A stretch of 64,000 nucleotides of DNA, from assembly GCF_000346465.2 (NCBI RefSeq), contig NC_034014.1, forward strand, positions 15,286,630 through 15,350,629, in the 5' to 3' direction. This DNA comes from Prunus persica (Eukaryota; Streptophyta; Magnoliopsida; Rosales; Rosaceae). Below are positions 1 to 12,361 of this stretch, in pieces. Within the stretch, counting starts at the first letter, position 1. Every line of letters starts with the position of its first letter. The position numbers and the translations under genes were made by a program. The notes beneath the pieces were generated by a model, which saw only the letters and a list, made by a program, of their open reading frames with translations, had not been told where the DNA came from and ran no database searches.

Positions 1-986
1 ATCCTTCTTCATTAGCCTCAAGAATGGTTGACACCTTCCAGAGAGATTTGAGATGAACCGTCATTTATAGGCTAGTCTTCCTTGCAACCCTAGCAGCTCC
101 CATAAATTTTGAAGGGGAGGCATTTCACAGATTGCCTTGATTTTTGAGGGATAAATTTCAATTCCACGATGCCGGATGACAAATCCAAGGTATTTTCTTG
201 AAGTTACCCCAAATGCACATTTTAAGGGGTTCATTTTCAATTGGTGCTTTTAAAGTCTATCAAAAACTCATTTTAAGTCACTCAAATGATGTGAACTGCG
301 ACCTTTGGGTCCGAACCCGGCATGTCTTGATAACTCCATGCAAATACATCTCGATACTCTTGCAAAAGTTGTGTGTATTCTTCTAACTCTTGCGGTATCA
401 GCGAAGCACAAAAAAAGATGGGTTTTGGGCTATCAGTTATACCAAGATTAATTTCTTGGAGATCATTAATCGTGGCTTGACCTCCCTCCTCCAATTGTGG
501 TTGAGCTGGTTGGACTATGTCAATGAATTCCTCGACATCTGGAGGGTTATCGTCTTGACCCACTGTTTCTTCAAAGAAGGTGTAGTTGACTTGGACAAGG
601 TCATCCTTTATTTTCACCCTTTTGATTGTTTTGAACAAGGATTTATCGTGACTCTTAACCTTCCATTTCCTTTTATTATGGACTTTATCTTGTTGAGAAT
701 TGGAAGGATTCTCCAAGCGGTAAAAGACTGAGATGCGAGGTGGTTGTCTGCCCCCTAGGCTTTTGAACACAGAGATGCTAAGTGGCCTTGTATTCACCTC
801 ATCTTCTCTGAACATAGCTTGTTCCATACTAGTGAGCACTTCGTGCTTGGAAGTTTCTGGCCGTGGTCTTGGAAGAGACACTTTGAGCGTGCCATTCTCA
901 TTTTGAATTATGAGACCAGTATTGCTTTTCTTTGCTTTACGGCATTTGCTTTTTATCTTTAATGGAGCAGACGTTGTTTCTAGCAA
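1..986 (-). pseudogene. gypsy-1 reverse transcriptase fragment with internal deletion
   Basis: The stretch 282-986 (minus) ends with a pre-RT linker and the conserved RT entry DVFAWSYQDMPGSDPKVAVH. Immediately after it, in another frame (positions 250 to 1), comes the late part of RT: KMNPLKCAFGV, then KYLGFVIRHRGIEI and the start of the connection domain (FISNLSGRCQPF). Roughly 150 residues that should lie between these blocks, including the catalytic YxDD, are missing. An internal deletion therefore joined the N-terminal and thumb-proximal parts. No active polymerase can come from this copy. The identification rests on well-known gypsy RT motifs. Confidence 0.85.
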
Positions 987-1046
987 TGATGCCTTTTTGT
1001 GGACAACTATTCGTTTACTCGAGCCGTCGTTTTTGCAAAAAATTAG

Positions 1047-1960
1047 TCAAAATGACCAAACTGCCCTTGGGATAGACTGATTGATCTTTCGAAGAGGATG
1101 AATATAGCTTGATGTCGTCAGTGACTCTATTGTTTGTTTTAACGAGCTTATTTCCTTTACACTAGGCTCTTTTTTTGAAGTCTTGACAATTATCTTTGGC
1201 TTGGGAGCATTTGAACTCAGGACTTCTTCACCTTTTGAGGACGATGCACCACAAGGTGTTAGCTTCACTTGAATTACTCTTAAGGGTTTGGGTGCTTCTG
1301 CCTTTTGTGATTTTCTTGCTTTGACAGTCGCTCCTTTATTCTCCTTATCAAAGTTTGATGGTTGTATAAATGAGAGACCAGGTGGACCATAAAACTTCGC
1401 ATCAGAGTAGTTTACCTATTCGCCTATGAACAAGTCCATGTCAATTGAAACGCTCTTGACTTCCCTATCTACGAAGTATTTAAAGCACTGGTAAAGTGTA
1501 GAAGGGACTACGCCATATGTATGGAGCCATGGGCATCCTAACACGACGTTGTATGAAGTGTCAACATTAATCACATGGAATAAAGCGTCTGAATATAGGT
1601 CCTCTATTTCCATTTTGTAGAGCAATAGAGCCCATGGCTTTTTGCCCAAGTTGGTTGAACCCTTGAATAGTCAGCATGGAAGGAGACAACTGTCGGACAA
1701 TCTAACAAGATTAGATTAATGGTCGTCCCTCCCACTTCGCCAGTGATCTAGAGAGGTCGATTATGGAATTTGAACCCAAGTAAAAAGTCCTCTTCACCAA
1801 AAGTAATTGCTCCCAGACACGATAGACAAAACTTTGAGGTTTTAGATGATTTGATACATGACTTGTATAAATTCGGGCTCATTGAAGCCATTACAAGTGC
1901 TTCCCTAAGCTCTCTCAACATTTGTAAAGCGTCATTGACACTTAAAGGGGCATAGATGTG
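1047..1960 (-). pseudogene. gypsy-1 aspartic protease region and linker
   Basis: On the minus strand a segment around 1745-1960 reads ITFGEEDFLLGFKFHNRPLY, the conserved approach to the retroelement protease. It is followed by a degenerate active-site region where the usual D-[TSN]-G triad cannot be found in one frame. At 1416-1649 the downstream flap/C-terminal block (DTSYNVVLGCPWLHTYGVVP) is well preserved. Stretch 1047-1268 is low-complexity linker toward RT. Frames change several times, so this is a pseudogene. Confidence 0.75.
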
Positions 1961-2339
1961 CTTAAGATGAACCAGAATATCATACTTAACTGTATGTGAT
2001 TGTAATGACTCCTTTGTTTTACCGTTATCCGGCTTAGGGTCCTCTGCTTTTGAGAAGGACGGTGGAACTTCCTCTGCAACAGTCTTTTTCGATGAGGAGA
2101 CCTTAATCTCTTTCTCATTTGCCTTCTTCTTGGCTTTAGAGGAATCAGCTTCCTCATTTTGTCCCGCTTTATCAGCAGATGGGACGCTTCGACAAGAGCG
2201 TAGGGCAATCTTATCAACTTCTGTGTCAACTCATATTCCTCCACAGAAACCATGTTGCATTGAATAATTTCTTCCTCAACTTTAGATTCACTCGAGAAGA
2301 ACTCAACTGGCAAAAACTCAGTGAGTGTGACAAGGACCC

Positions 2340-4871
2340 TTACGATTGCTCATATTCATCTTCATGAGGGATTTGAAATTTCTTTTGCACCCTCTTCTTC
2401 TTCCTGTTATTTTTCAAGGATGGCATGCCTCGAATCTTGACACCAAGACGAGTAGTAAATCTATGATTAGGTGGGAAATGTTTGGCTATGTGGTTGGCCC
2501 TTTTAGCAAATGTCTTCCACCCCTCAGCAAATTCGTCGACCGAAGCATCTTCCCATATCTCTAGACTAGATGTAGCCATGAGCTTATGAAGAGTAGGAAT
2601 TTGAAGATCACTAGACAGTGGTGCCTTTGGACAAGCATGTATACTTGCAAATTTCACTCAGTCTAGTAATGCAGTGGTGGGTGTGAGCTTTTCCTCAATC
2701 ATATTTGCAGTAGCTGATTGAAGTCGGGAAGAAGAGTCTATCTCCAAGCCACCATTGTTGAGGAGCTCTTGGATTTTGTCCTTCAAGATATAACAATCAT
2801 GGAGCGTATGACTGAAAAGGCGTTGATACCAATAATACTTAAGGTCATTTGTCTTGTTGGCCTCAGCAGGACGCTTTGATTCTGGCAGGGTAATAGCTTT
2901 GGAGGCAAGAAGTTGGTCAAAGATTTCTTCTACATCATCACCGCCAAAAGAATATTTAACTTCATTGCGTTCTTTAAAAGTGAGCCTTTTGGGTGGGTCT
3001 TTGCTTTGGCCTTTGTCATTTTTCTTTTCTATTGTACAAAGTGGCCAATGACTCTCCCTTTGCAGACTTCTTGTCTTTTTTTTTTTCCCCAAATTGAATT
3101 TTTTGGGTGGCAGACTTTTGAGCAATTTGTCTTTCAACATTACTCGCCTTTGACACCAAAACATCAAATGATTGGGATTCAACTGTGGCAACAAAAGTTG
3201 CAATGTCTGGCATGAGGTTGTTGTAGCACATTTGCACTGCTTATTGCTAGGTAATTTTCTCCGGGCATTGGAGATTGAGGATCCTCCTTCTCATTATGAA
3301 GTCATTGGTCCCCAGGCTTTTGGGTAGTTTAAGCTAGGTCCATGATCGAGACCTTCTTCTTTGAACTGACAAACTGTGCCAAAAATGTTTTTTGCATGTC
3401 GTCCTATGTCAAAATAGAGCCTGGCGGTAGTTGTGTAAACCAAGTAAAAGCTTATCCTTTTAGGGATTGGACAAATTGATGCACCAGGAGAGCTTTTGAT
3501 TGGGATGTCTCGCCACATGCTAAATAAAAATGTGCCAGATGTTCACGGGTTGAGCTATTTATGCCATCAAATTTATCGAATATGGGTCGTTGATAACCCT
3601 TTGGGAATGGGATGACGTCATAGTGAGAAGGGAAGGGTTTTCGATACCCTTGAACATGAGGTGCTATGGAAATTTGGAACTCACAAATCCCCTCAACAAT
3701 TAATGCCTTTATGTCGTTTGTCCCTGTCTTGCTCACCTATGATGGCTTTTCCCTTCAGCTGAGTAGATAGTAATGCTATTTCCGCGTCTTTCTCTGCTAA
3801 CTTCTGCTGCATTTCCTTTTGCAGGTCTTGCATCATTTCTTGGATTAAGGGTAATTGGTCCTCAGTATTAGAAGTACCAGTCATCATGAATTGCATGCTT
3901 TCCACTCCCTCGTGAAGCTTGGCCCCTTGGGATGCTATGTAATCATTCTCTAGAGTTTGAGTTATGGGATCATCATAAAGAGGATTCCATAGGAAATAAT
4001 TGTACAAGCGGGTTGAGTTTAGAGTGGATAACTCGGGAATAATCATCCCCATCATGTCTTGGGATTTGGAACGAGTCAATGGTCCCATGTAGGACCTCGA
4101 TTTATCTTGAGGTTTTGGGACTGCCCCCTGTGATATGGGAATTTGATCTCTTAAAGCATCAGTTGTCTTCGCCTTTTGCATGAGCTTCCTTTGTGGATGA
4201 GGTATGTTCACCACCTTCCTTTTAATGATGATGGCTTTGCTTTTACCCTTAGAAGAGCACGGGTAAACCTCTTGTGATGTGGATTCCACAACATGGGCTC
4301 TTGGGCTTGACGGAGGTTTGGCCCCTTGGACCTCAGTATTTTCCTGAGAGTCATCCTTTTGACTTTCTTCACTAGTTTCGTCGGTGGAAGTCATCAGGAC
4401 TGAATCTGTAGGATACAGGTTGACCGGGATTAATCCAATCATGATTTGAACAAATTGGGTGGGAGTCGGCACAGTCAAGGTGCTTGAGGTATTCTTGCTT
4501 ACGGTCACCATTGAGCTTGTCCCAGAAAGCTCAGATAAGATTGCCTCAATAGACTGCCTATTTGCTTCTTTCTTCCGCAAAGCACGTGCAGCCCTCTTTC
4601 TTGCATTTCGGAGAGCATTCTTGGACGGTGTTTTCTTCATTTGGGTCTTGACGACCTTAGGAGTGACCTGAGTCCTGGGCCCCCTATGAATGGGCTTTGA
4701 AACGACGCACTTGATGAGGCTCTCAGTAATAACGAAAGTCTTCCTGAAGCCTACTTGTTTGGTGCACGCATTCCTAGTAGTTTTGATCTTGTGGAAGAAA
4801 ATTGTAACTTGTGGTGCCATCATTTTATCTGGTTTTGTTAATCTGTGGCAAACACAAATTAATAAAAACAT
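2340..4871 (-). pseudogene. gypsy-1 gag polyprotein region
   Basis: The longest open stretch (3693-4871, 392 codons) is a charged N-terminal gag region with a basic segment (NALRNARKRAARALRKKEAN) and a coiled-coil-like end (LIQEMMQDLQKEMQQKLAEK). The capsid-type segment follows in a shifted frame at 3452-3736 (IPFPKGYQRPIFDKFDG, then the ACGET motif). It continues at 2658-3203 with a CCHC-like knuckle that has lost cysteines (YYWYQRLFSHTLHDC) and the LKDKIQELLNNG motif. The region 2340-2657 is a basic tail. Frame changes at about 3700, 3250 and 2658 make it non-functional. Confidence 0.8.
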
Positions 4872-4905
4872 TAGTCACCTTATGATTGGAGATGAAGGTA
4901 AATGG

Positions 4906-4923
4906 ATCCCATTGGGCGTGCTA
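4906..4923 (-). other. primer-binding-site-like motif of gypsy-1 (degenerate)
   Basis: Minus-strand TAGCACGCCCAATGGGAT lies just inside the inferred 5' LTR. It matches the intact-looking motif TGGCACGCCCAGTGCGAC of gypsy-2 at 41670, with the leading TGG (complement of tRNA CCA) changed to TAG. Confidence 0.65.
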
Positions 4924-4930
4924 AAAATAA

Positions 4931-5790
4931 TGTTGAAGAAAAATGTGAACCTTACAACATAATTTCACTACCACTAATTAAATAATGGGATTTTATTATT
5001 TTAGGTTCTATCCATTTGAGACACGGTGTCTCTTAATTACAATCCCTTGCTTCAAGGGAATACCCTTTGATTCCATCATAAAGAAACAGAACATTTGTGT
5101 TTGGTTTTGTTGCTGCCCCTAAGTCGAACCTTAGGGTGCCTATGTATCCCTTGTGCGAATCAAGCCACTCGTAGTGTTTGAGTGAATTTAGCTGAATAAA
5201 CCAAGGATTTGTTATGTAATTGTGTTTGAGGGGCAAATTTGTTTAATTTTTGTGGTTTTGTACCACTTGGGGTTTTGGTGTGTTTTGTACCACTTGGGGT
5301 TTTGGCATGGTTTTGTACCACTTGGGATTTGGTGTGGTTTTGTACCACTTGAATCTTCACTTGATGATTTGGGAATTAATGTGCATTTTTGGATTTAAGC
5401 AAATTAATCCATAATTTGTGAATTTTAGACTTTGCACCAATTGTTCGCCAGTTGGATTTTTAATTAACAAGTTCATTGGGCTTTAGACTTGCCACGGAAT
5501 GAACCCATTGTATTTGAGACTATTAAGTCTTGACAAATGAGATTTGAGACCATCAGATCTTGAGATACGAGATGAGCCCATCGTTTCTTGATATCCACTT
5601 TGACATTAGACCATTGGGTCGTGTGAACCCTGCTCGCATTTGACGGTCCAATATATTTTAATGGGAAGAACTTGGACTTTACACCATAGGCTCTCGGATT
5701 TGTTGTGTGCTCTTTGTGACTTTGAATAGAAAACCCAATTCTTCCATAACGTTCACAGTGCTTCACCCTACTGTTGTTGAGTTGATTTTG
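4931..5790 (-). repeat. Inferred 5' LTR of gypsy-1
   Basis: This sequence lies outside the PBS and before the transposase coding of CACTA-1. The 3' edge (minus strand ...CTTCAACA at 4931) is fairly clear. The 5' edge is not, because the partner LTR is outside the window. It contains a short tandem array at 5255-5352. Confidence 0.5.
5255..5352. repeat. Tandem repeat, about 27-28 bp x 4, inside gypsy-1 LTR
   Basis: Four copies of a unit with the core GTTTTGTACCACTTGG start at 5255, 5282, 5310 and 5337. The spacing is 27, 28 and 27 bp. Confidence 0.85.
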
Positions 5791-5818
5791 AATCAGAGAA
5801 GAACTCAATTAAGCTTGA

Positions 5819-6233
5819 CGGTCATATGTCTCATCCAACGGATTCCCCGTCTTGGAAACTTGTTGATGATAAATGGCCCGAGTTTGGTAAAGAGCTGAGA
5901 AACTTGAGATTGTCTCTCTCATCTTATGGATTCAATCCTCACAGTTCTTTAAGTAGCAGATACAGTTGTCGGACAGTTATTTTAGTTACATATAATCTCC
6001 CACTATGGCTATGCATGAAACAAAAGTTCATGATGTTGACACTTGTATCTTTACAAGATTCATGACTTCTTGGCCTTAAATCACATAATTGTCATACCTT
6101 GATGCAACAATTGCTCCCTGTGGCAATTCATTCTGTTTTGGAGAAGCTTGCAAGGTATGCAATAACTCGATTGTGCTTGTTCTTTAATGTTATATGTGCA
6201 AAGACGACAGATGTTTCCAAGCTAGATAATTTG
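5819..6233 (+). pseudogene. CACTA-1 TNP2-like transposase, 5' fragment
   Basis: Translation gives HPTDSPSWKLVDDKWPEFGK and FNPHSSLSSRYSC, both diagnostic of the Transposase_21 (TNP2) domain. After a gap it continues with MQQLLPVAIHSVLEKLARYA and DVSKLDNL, which belong to the DUF4218 region further downstream. Several hundred residues of the middle of the protein have been deleted at about 6066-6099. The fragment begins mid-domain, so the N-terminal part is also gone. It ends exactly where LTR copy A starts. Confidence 0.88.
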
Positions 6234-9200
6234 TGTAACACCCTGACCCAATTTAATTGTCTTTATCTAATTTTTATTCTTGGATTTACAATTTTGCCCT
6301 TAAGATAGGGTCATTTTAGTCACTTTTTAATCCAGAAGGATTTTAGGGAAATAGTGGCACCATTGCGTAGAGCTCGCTCTCACGAGTTCGTAGACATGTA
6401 GAAGGCTCAAATCGGAGTTTAAACGAAAAAGTTGGGATATGCGGAAATGTAGTGGCACAATTGTAAATTTTGCAACGTGAAACTTTAAAAATCTGCCAGC
6501 CCTCTTTCTCTCTCATTTCTCTCTCCTCTCCCGACTTTTTCTCTCTTCTCTCTCTCTCTCCCGTCATGCTGCCACTTTGAGTGGCGAGATCATCCTCGTC
6601 GATTCAGGTCCCAAAAGAATAGTCTATCTCTCCTCTACCTACCCACCCAATTTCCCAGCTCAAAGACTCGAGATTTGACCACTGTTTCAACTGGAAGTTT
6701 CAGCATAAATTATTGACATCACCGGCTAAGTTTCTTACCATCTCCTGCCACGCCACCACCTAGATCAGGTAGCCCTCTCCTCCTCTTGCCTTCCCCGATG
6801 TTGCACGACACCATTAGTGGCTGTCACCCTCGTTTCTAGGCCGAGAAGTTCTAGCCAAACCCGCACTGTTCTGGCTTTGATTCTGCTAGTTCCGGTCAGT
6901 TTTTGGCCAGGGTCTAAGAACAAAAGTTGCTCCTCTAGTTGTGTATGATCTGACGGTATGGGTATTGACTGGCGATTTGGAGTTTTCCAGTTTTTGGAAA
7001 TTACTCAAGGCATCCATGCTCTGCCCACGGCGGGTGGTGGCTCATGGACCACTTTGTGGTACCCCATTAGGTCCTAAAATGTTCCCCTTGTCGTCCTGAG
7101 CACGACAGTATGCTCGAATTTGGAATTGGTTGTCGTTTGACTGTTGAACGAATATTTCGCCTATTATGTGATCCAGGTTCGATAAGTTCAGACCATTCGT
7201 ATCCCATATTTTTAAATATATATTATTTTGGGAAATTAAAATTTTTGTTACATATTTAGTTCATAACATAGATAGTTAAATCTACATATATATATATGTA
7301 TATATATAAAATATACGTGTTATATTTTCAGAATTTTTTTATTAGTTACTAAAAATTGTAATATTATAATAAGAATATGTTTTGTTTTTGACAATTTTAT
7401 CTCTTTGTTTCTTTCTGACCAAGTTCAATAGCCTAGATCTTTTTACAAACACACTTTAGACTCAAGTGTCATTTTACCTAGATGACTAAGCTCTATTTTA
7501 GCATGAGGTGTTGGCAATTTGATAATAGTTATCCTAATCTTGGAGCCCAACTTCCCACGTGGTCATCACCTCCCCACCAATTAGAACAAATTGGTTCTCT
7601 CCTGAGTATCACTATAAATCGGACATTTTCCTTTGCTTTTGAAAAAAAAAACTAACCTTGGATGAAAGTTCATGTAAAAGAGAGAGAGAGAGAGTAAAGT
7701 GATGAAATTCTTGGAGGAGATATAGGGTTTAGCTTGTGTTTTCTTAAAATTTTGAGCTAAGCTTTGGAATAGATATAGAGAAAAGTAGAATTGTTAAGAA
7801 AAACAGTGGGAGACCGAGTTTGTGAATGCGGTGAAAAATTGGAAAACATTTCTAGCAAAAGCTTTGGTGTCAAGGTAGGGGTTTTTTGGGGGGGCTTTTT
7901 ACAGAGATTTATTTAATTAAATTTCGTGAGCATTATATTATACGTGGTACTGTTTGATTGATGTTCCTTGTATTGGGTGTTTACATACTCTTAACTATTT
8001 GAACAATGTTGGCATAATTATATATGCAATGGTGATGTTTTAAATGGCTACATTGTTGTGAAGGGCATAATTATATCATGTCATGGAATTTGGCTAGAAT
8101 TTTGGGGTTGAGAAAATAATGGTGGAAAAGAGGGTAATGGAAATAATCTTTTGTGTAGTTGAGTCTAACTCTTGGCAGGTACCAGGTCTCAGAGATCCCA
8201 CAGTGCACATGATTTTTATTGGGTGATTCGGGATTGGCAACAGGGAGTTAGACAAGATGACTAACAAAAGGGGAATTATGGGATGATTGAGATGGGTGTT
8301 AGTTCATATAAATGGGCATTCAGGACCAAGTGGTATAAGCATGGTATGGGACGTGCAGGTCTGCTTGTCCAGTTATATGAATTAACGGGATTAGATGAAG
8401 AGCATTCATACATTATTATTAATAATGTGATATTTGGCTGTGTAATTGTATGTCACTTAATTTAGTTATATCAATTTCCTGTAAAAAAAAAAAAATAAAA
8501 GGTTTATATCCCTACTGAGCTGTGGTTTCGCTCACCCCCTAACAGATTTTACAGGTACCGAACCTGAAATCTAGAGTTTGTGATGATTTTGGCATATCTA
8601 TAGAATGTATTGTGTACATAGCTTATTGTGGATGAATAATGAACTACTCTTTTAGTAAACTCTCGAGTAGTTCTAACTTATAAAATAATGTAAATTTTTA
8701 AAGATTTCAGATGTTGTCATTTCCGCTGAATATTCTATGTGAAATATTTATTTTATTTATTTAAATGTTCCTTCATATTTTAGTTATAGTTTTTATTAAA
8801 TTCTATAATTAAGGTGTGAATCACATCTTAACCCAAGGTTATGTGAATCCATGGGTTAAGGCGTGACAGTTCGATCAGCCCCAATTTTAAATATGTTGAG
8901 AATCGGAGTCCCAGATACTCCGAGTCAATGATTCTAAGGTTAGGCAAATCAACCGTTGTCCAATTGTGCGATTGGCTTACATCTGACCGCTCGATCTAGA
9001 CCAAACTTACAAGACTTGTTTAGTGGACTTTGTTGGACCCATAGAAACTTTCGGATCGAAAATTGGAGGTTGTGGGCCCCACGAGCCCGTTCTACCAATT
9101 TGGGAAGTTTGACCACTCAGTTGATCATGAGTCTTCTGAGGTAATTTAACCTTTTGAAAAGCGTTAAGTAGCACGAGCTTAATAGGCTAGACCCTCTCAG

Positions 9201-11006
9201 GGTCAAGCAGCTTCGGATTATCTGTGAGTGAACTTTGTTTTTAAATGATCATTATTTTCAAAAATGGAATGTCATGCATTTATATATTTGATTATGACTA
9301 TTGGGGCTATGGAATTATTATATTATCATAACTTTGGTTTTGTATCGTTTATGGGAGTTTAGTATCTATATTATATATAAATATTTGGGTATGGAGTTAT
9401 GGACGCTATTATTGTCCAGATGTCTATATATATGGGATTGGGTACATTGGGATTATTTGGGAAATTGGATATGGTCATGGTATATGAGTTGGGATGTGGG
9501 ATATATTATATTGGAGTGTTGATAGCACCACCCGATGTACCTCCCCGACACTTGAATACTTGAAAACAATGGATACTTGGATATATTGAAACCCGAGCAC
9601 CCTTGGAGGAGTGTTTCGTAGGCCCTTGATCGGGCAACCTGAGCGCGTAGAACTTAGTTTAGCCTCATGAGTATTGAGGATTCTGCTGTGCTTGTCTGGG
9701 AGCCAAGTCCCCGATTGGACGGCTCGTTCCTTAGCCACATGGTTATTAAGGATTCTTCCATGTGGTCTAGTCAAACAATCCCCCAGTTGGATTATTTTTC
9801 CGGTACAAGTTTGGTAGTGGTTATACCTACATGTATACTTATATATATATATATACACACAAACACCTTTATTCTTATTTACTAGTGAGGATTCTTCCTC
9901 GCTCGTTGTGCCTAAAGGCATGCGTTTTGGAAAAGAGTGGTCTGGGAAGGGAAAAAGGTCCAGTTTGAGTTTGTGTTTTATGTTATATCGGGATTATGAG
10001 ATATCTTGGTTTTAAAGTCGTTTTTGTTATATAAATATGTATATGGATATTTGTGTGGGTACATTTGTGAACTTGTTTCCAAGTTGAGTTTTCTGAGCAT
10101 GTGCATTGAGACTGCTCTGCACATGTATGAATTTTTGAAATGAGGTTTGGATTTGAGATTGGGTATTTGCAAATTATTGAAATTTTTATGTTTGCAAGCA
10201 TAAGCCTAAGAAAGGGTATGGTTGCGGGAGAAAAAGAATATTTTGAATTTTGATGTTTATATTTTACATTAACGGGATTATTTTGGAAGTTTTGATTATA
10301 TGGTATTACAATAAAAACTAAATGATTAAGTTTGTGTTTTCCAAGAAAGTGAGAAGTATTAATTAAATGGATTTCTTTATCGTATATTTTGTTAGAATTA
10401 TACTAAATTGGACTATTTTTCAAGTATCAGTTCGTATATATGTACGCATACGAAGGATGTTGTTGCTTGGCATTACTTTCTAAAATGGAGGGGGTTATTA
10501 TTTTGAAAATAAATTATGTTTAAAGCTTTGTTTCGCCCACTCACATTTCCTATTTTGTGCCCCCCAGGTCCTAGATATCTGAGGTCGAGACCACCATATC
10601 GAGGCATCGCAGCTGCCTACTTTTTAGGAACTTCTTCTTTATCTTTTTCTTACTTTCCTTCTTCCCGGGTTGTAAATTAAATCTTTAGTTGCGCTGGTTG
10701 CTCATTTAAGTTTGGGTAGAAGGCGTCATGCCCATTTCCTTAATTTTAGCTGTTGTGTGTGCCATTACCTTGTGCATGCTGGAAATTAGGGTTATTTCTG
10801 CACTTGTTTGCAGGTATTGTAATTTGAGAATTGTTCCAATTACAGGGGAGACTCTGCAGAAATTTCGATAGAAGTTGAATTGTCTATCGGTTCAAATTGG
10901 GGTTAAAGGGGGTTTTTAGTAAAGTGGGTCTAACATAGGTTCTATGTCGGACGAGAAGTAGGGTTTATCACAGATTTCGAGGGGGAATTCAAGACGGGTC
11001 CTATCA
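6234..11006 (+). mobile_element. Solo LTR (family TGTAACACC...CTGTCA), copy A, with nested insertion
   Basis: The element starts TGTAACACCC at 6234 and ends GGTCCTATCA at 11006. Flanking 5-mers are ATTTG (6229-6233) and AGTTG (11007-11011), a target duplication with one mismatch. No gag or pol coding was seen inside, so it is best read as a solo LTR of an unnamed Ty3/gypsy family. The start, the conserved block ACAATTTTGCCC...GGTCATTTTAGTCAC and the end GG(A/G)TC(T/C)T(G/A)TCA recur in copies B, C and D. An extra element (7200-8868) explains its greater length. Confidence 0.82.
7200..8868 (+). mobile_element. LTR-like insertion F nested in copy A
   Basis: Comparison with copy B shows continuous sequence in B (around 34890-34940) where copy A is split at 7199/8869. 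The inserted 1669 bp runs from TATCCCATATTTTT to GGCGTGACA. Flanks are ATTCG (7195-7199) and GTTCG (8869-8873), a 4-of-5 match. If the second base is a G-to-A change, the ends would be TG...CA. It has a TATA-like CTATAAATC near 7611, a GA microsatellite (7680-7697) and no coding. It is probably another solo LTR. Confidence 0.55.
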
Positions 11007-11011
11007 AGTTG

Positions 11012-12361
11012 GAAGAAAATGTAGTGGTTACTTTGTGTTTGATTGAGAAATACTTTCCCCCTTCATTCTTCGATATCATGGTTCATCCAGTTGTACATCT
11101 TGTCAGAGAAGTTCATCTATGTGGGCCAGTTTATTTTAGATGGATGTATCCATTCGAAATATATATATGAAAGTGCTAATGGTGTATGTTCAAAACCATA
11201 CTCATCCCGAAGGTTGCGTTGCTGAGCAGTATATTGCTGAATACGCTGTAGAGTTTTGCACCGGGCATTTGTCTAATGTTAGTACAGTTGGAGTGCCATC
11301 AAGGCAGAAGATGGAACTTTCAAAGCCATTATCAGGTTGTACAATGAACTTAGTTGATTGGGACCTATTGAACCAAGCACATCTATATGTCTTGGAGAAT
11401 ATGGAGGAAGTCCTACCTTATATCGAATATGAGTTTCATTCTTTAAATGACCATTTTAAATTATTCCTTATGTTTATCTTATATACAAGGTATTGTAATG
11501 CTTGAATGTTTTGTGTCATGTAGGGAACATATTATCCACATCAAGACCACTTATCCAAAATTTAAAAAGAGAACAAAGTGGCTGCAAGATAAGCACAATA
11601 ACACTTTCATTCAATGGCTACACTTTAAGGTATATGTTATTCAATAACATATTGGACTTTTAATTTTCTTCTTTCTATGTTAGATTGAATTAAGATATGA
11701 TTAATTTGCAGGTTCAAAGTGAACTTAATGGGAAAGAAAATAATGACGTATCAGAAAATTTGAGTTGGTTAGCAGCTGGTCCAAGCATGGCAGTGCCATC
11801 ATATAAGAGCTATCTTATTAATGGTGTTAAATTTAACACCAAAGCACAAGATGATGTGTGAGCTGTCCAAAATAGTGGAGTTTATTTACTTGCACATACT
11901 ATGCAAGTTGCTAGTGCTAAGGATAAAAACCTTATTGTCTCCAATATGAATTTTTATGGTGTCATTCAAGAAATTTGGGACCTTGACCACCAAAAGTTTA
12001 GAATCCCAGTCTTCAGGTATGATTGGATAGATAACACTTCAGGCCTTGTAGTTGATGAACTTAGATTTACCCATTTAGATCTAAGAAAAATTGGACATAA
12101 GATAACCAATTTGTTATGGCTTCTCAAGTCAAATAAGTATTTTTTGTTGACGACCCAATGCGTCATGGTTGGTCGGTAGTATTATCAATGCCTAATAGAG
12201 AATATAATGATGTTTTTGGTGATGATGTACTAGGTGATATTAGAATTGAGTGTGAGCCATTTACTAGAGGAATACCCAGTATTGACACATTTGATGACCT
12301 TGTGGGTGAGTTTGAGATTGAAAATATTAGAGATGGGTGTGAAGATATATGGATTGATTGA
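11012..12361 (+). pseudogene. CACTA-1 TNP2-like transposase, 3' fragment
   Basis: Immediately after the LTR the DUF4218-type text resumes: LCLIEKYFPPSFFDIMVH, then VREVHLCGPVYFRWMYPFE and AEQYIAEYAVEFC. A frame change follows near 11140. After an intron-like gap (about 11489-11711) comes the DUF4216 region (INGVKFNTKAQDDV, a stop, then AVQNSGVYLLAHTMQ and FYGVIQEIWDLD...FRYDWID). It ends with an acidic tail and stop at 12359-12361. The codon phase across the LTR junction is preserved when one target-site copy is discounted. It is a pseudogene because of frameshifts and at least one in-frame stop. Confidence 0.88.

Larger units (their letters stand above)
1..5790 (-). mobile_element. Ty3/gypsy retrotransposon gypsy-1, truncated by window start
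   Basis: Reading on the minus strand from right to left, the order is a probable 5' LTR, a primer-binding-site-like motif, gag, an aspartic-protease-like stretch and the beginning of reverse transcriptase. That order is the Ty3/gypsy layout. The polyprotein is broken by several stops and frameshifts, so the copy is dead. The RT entry motif (DVFAWSYQDMPG) is of the kind I associate with the Tat/Ogre branch. The right boundary is uncertain: it lies between about 5770 and 5818, where CACTA-1 transposase coding begins. The 3' part lies outside the window, so no target duplication can be tested. Confidence 0.85.

Noticed and set aside
4964..4975. CACTACCACTAATT as the missing left end of CACTA-1
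   Set aside because: No subterminal ACGACG motifs follow and it lies within the gypsy-1 LTR.
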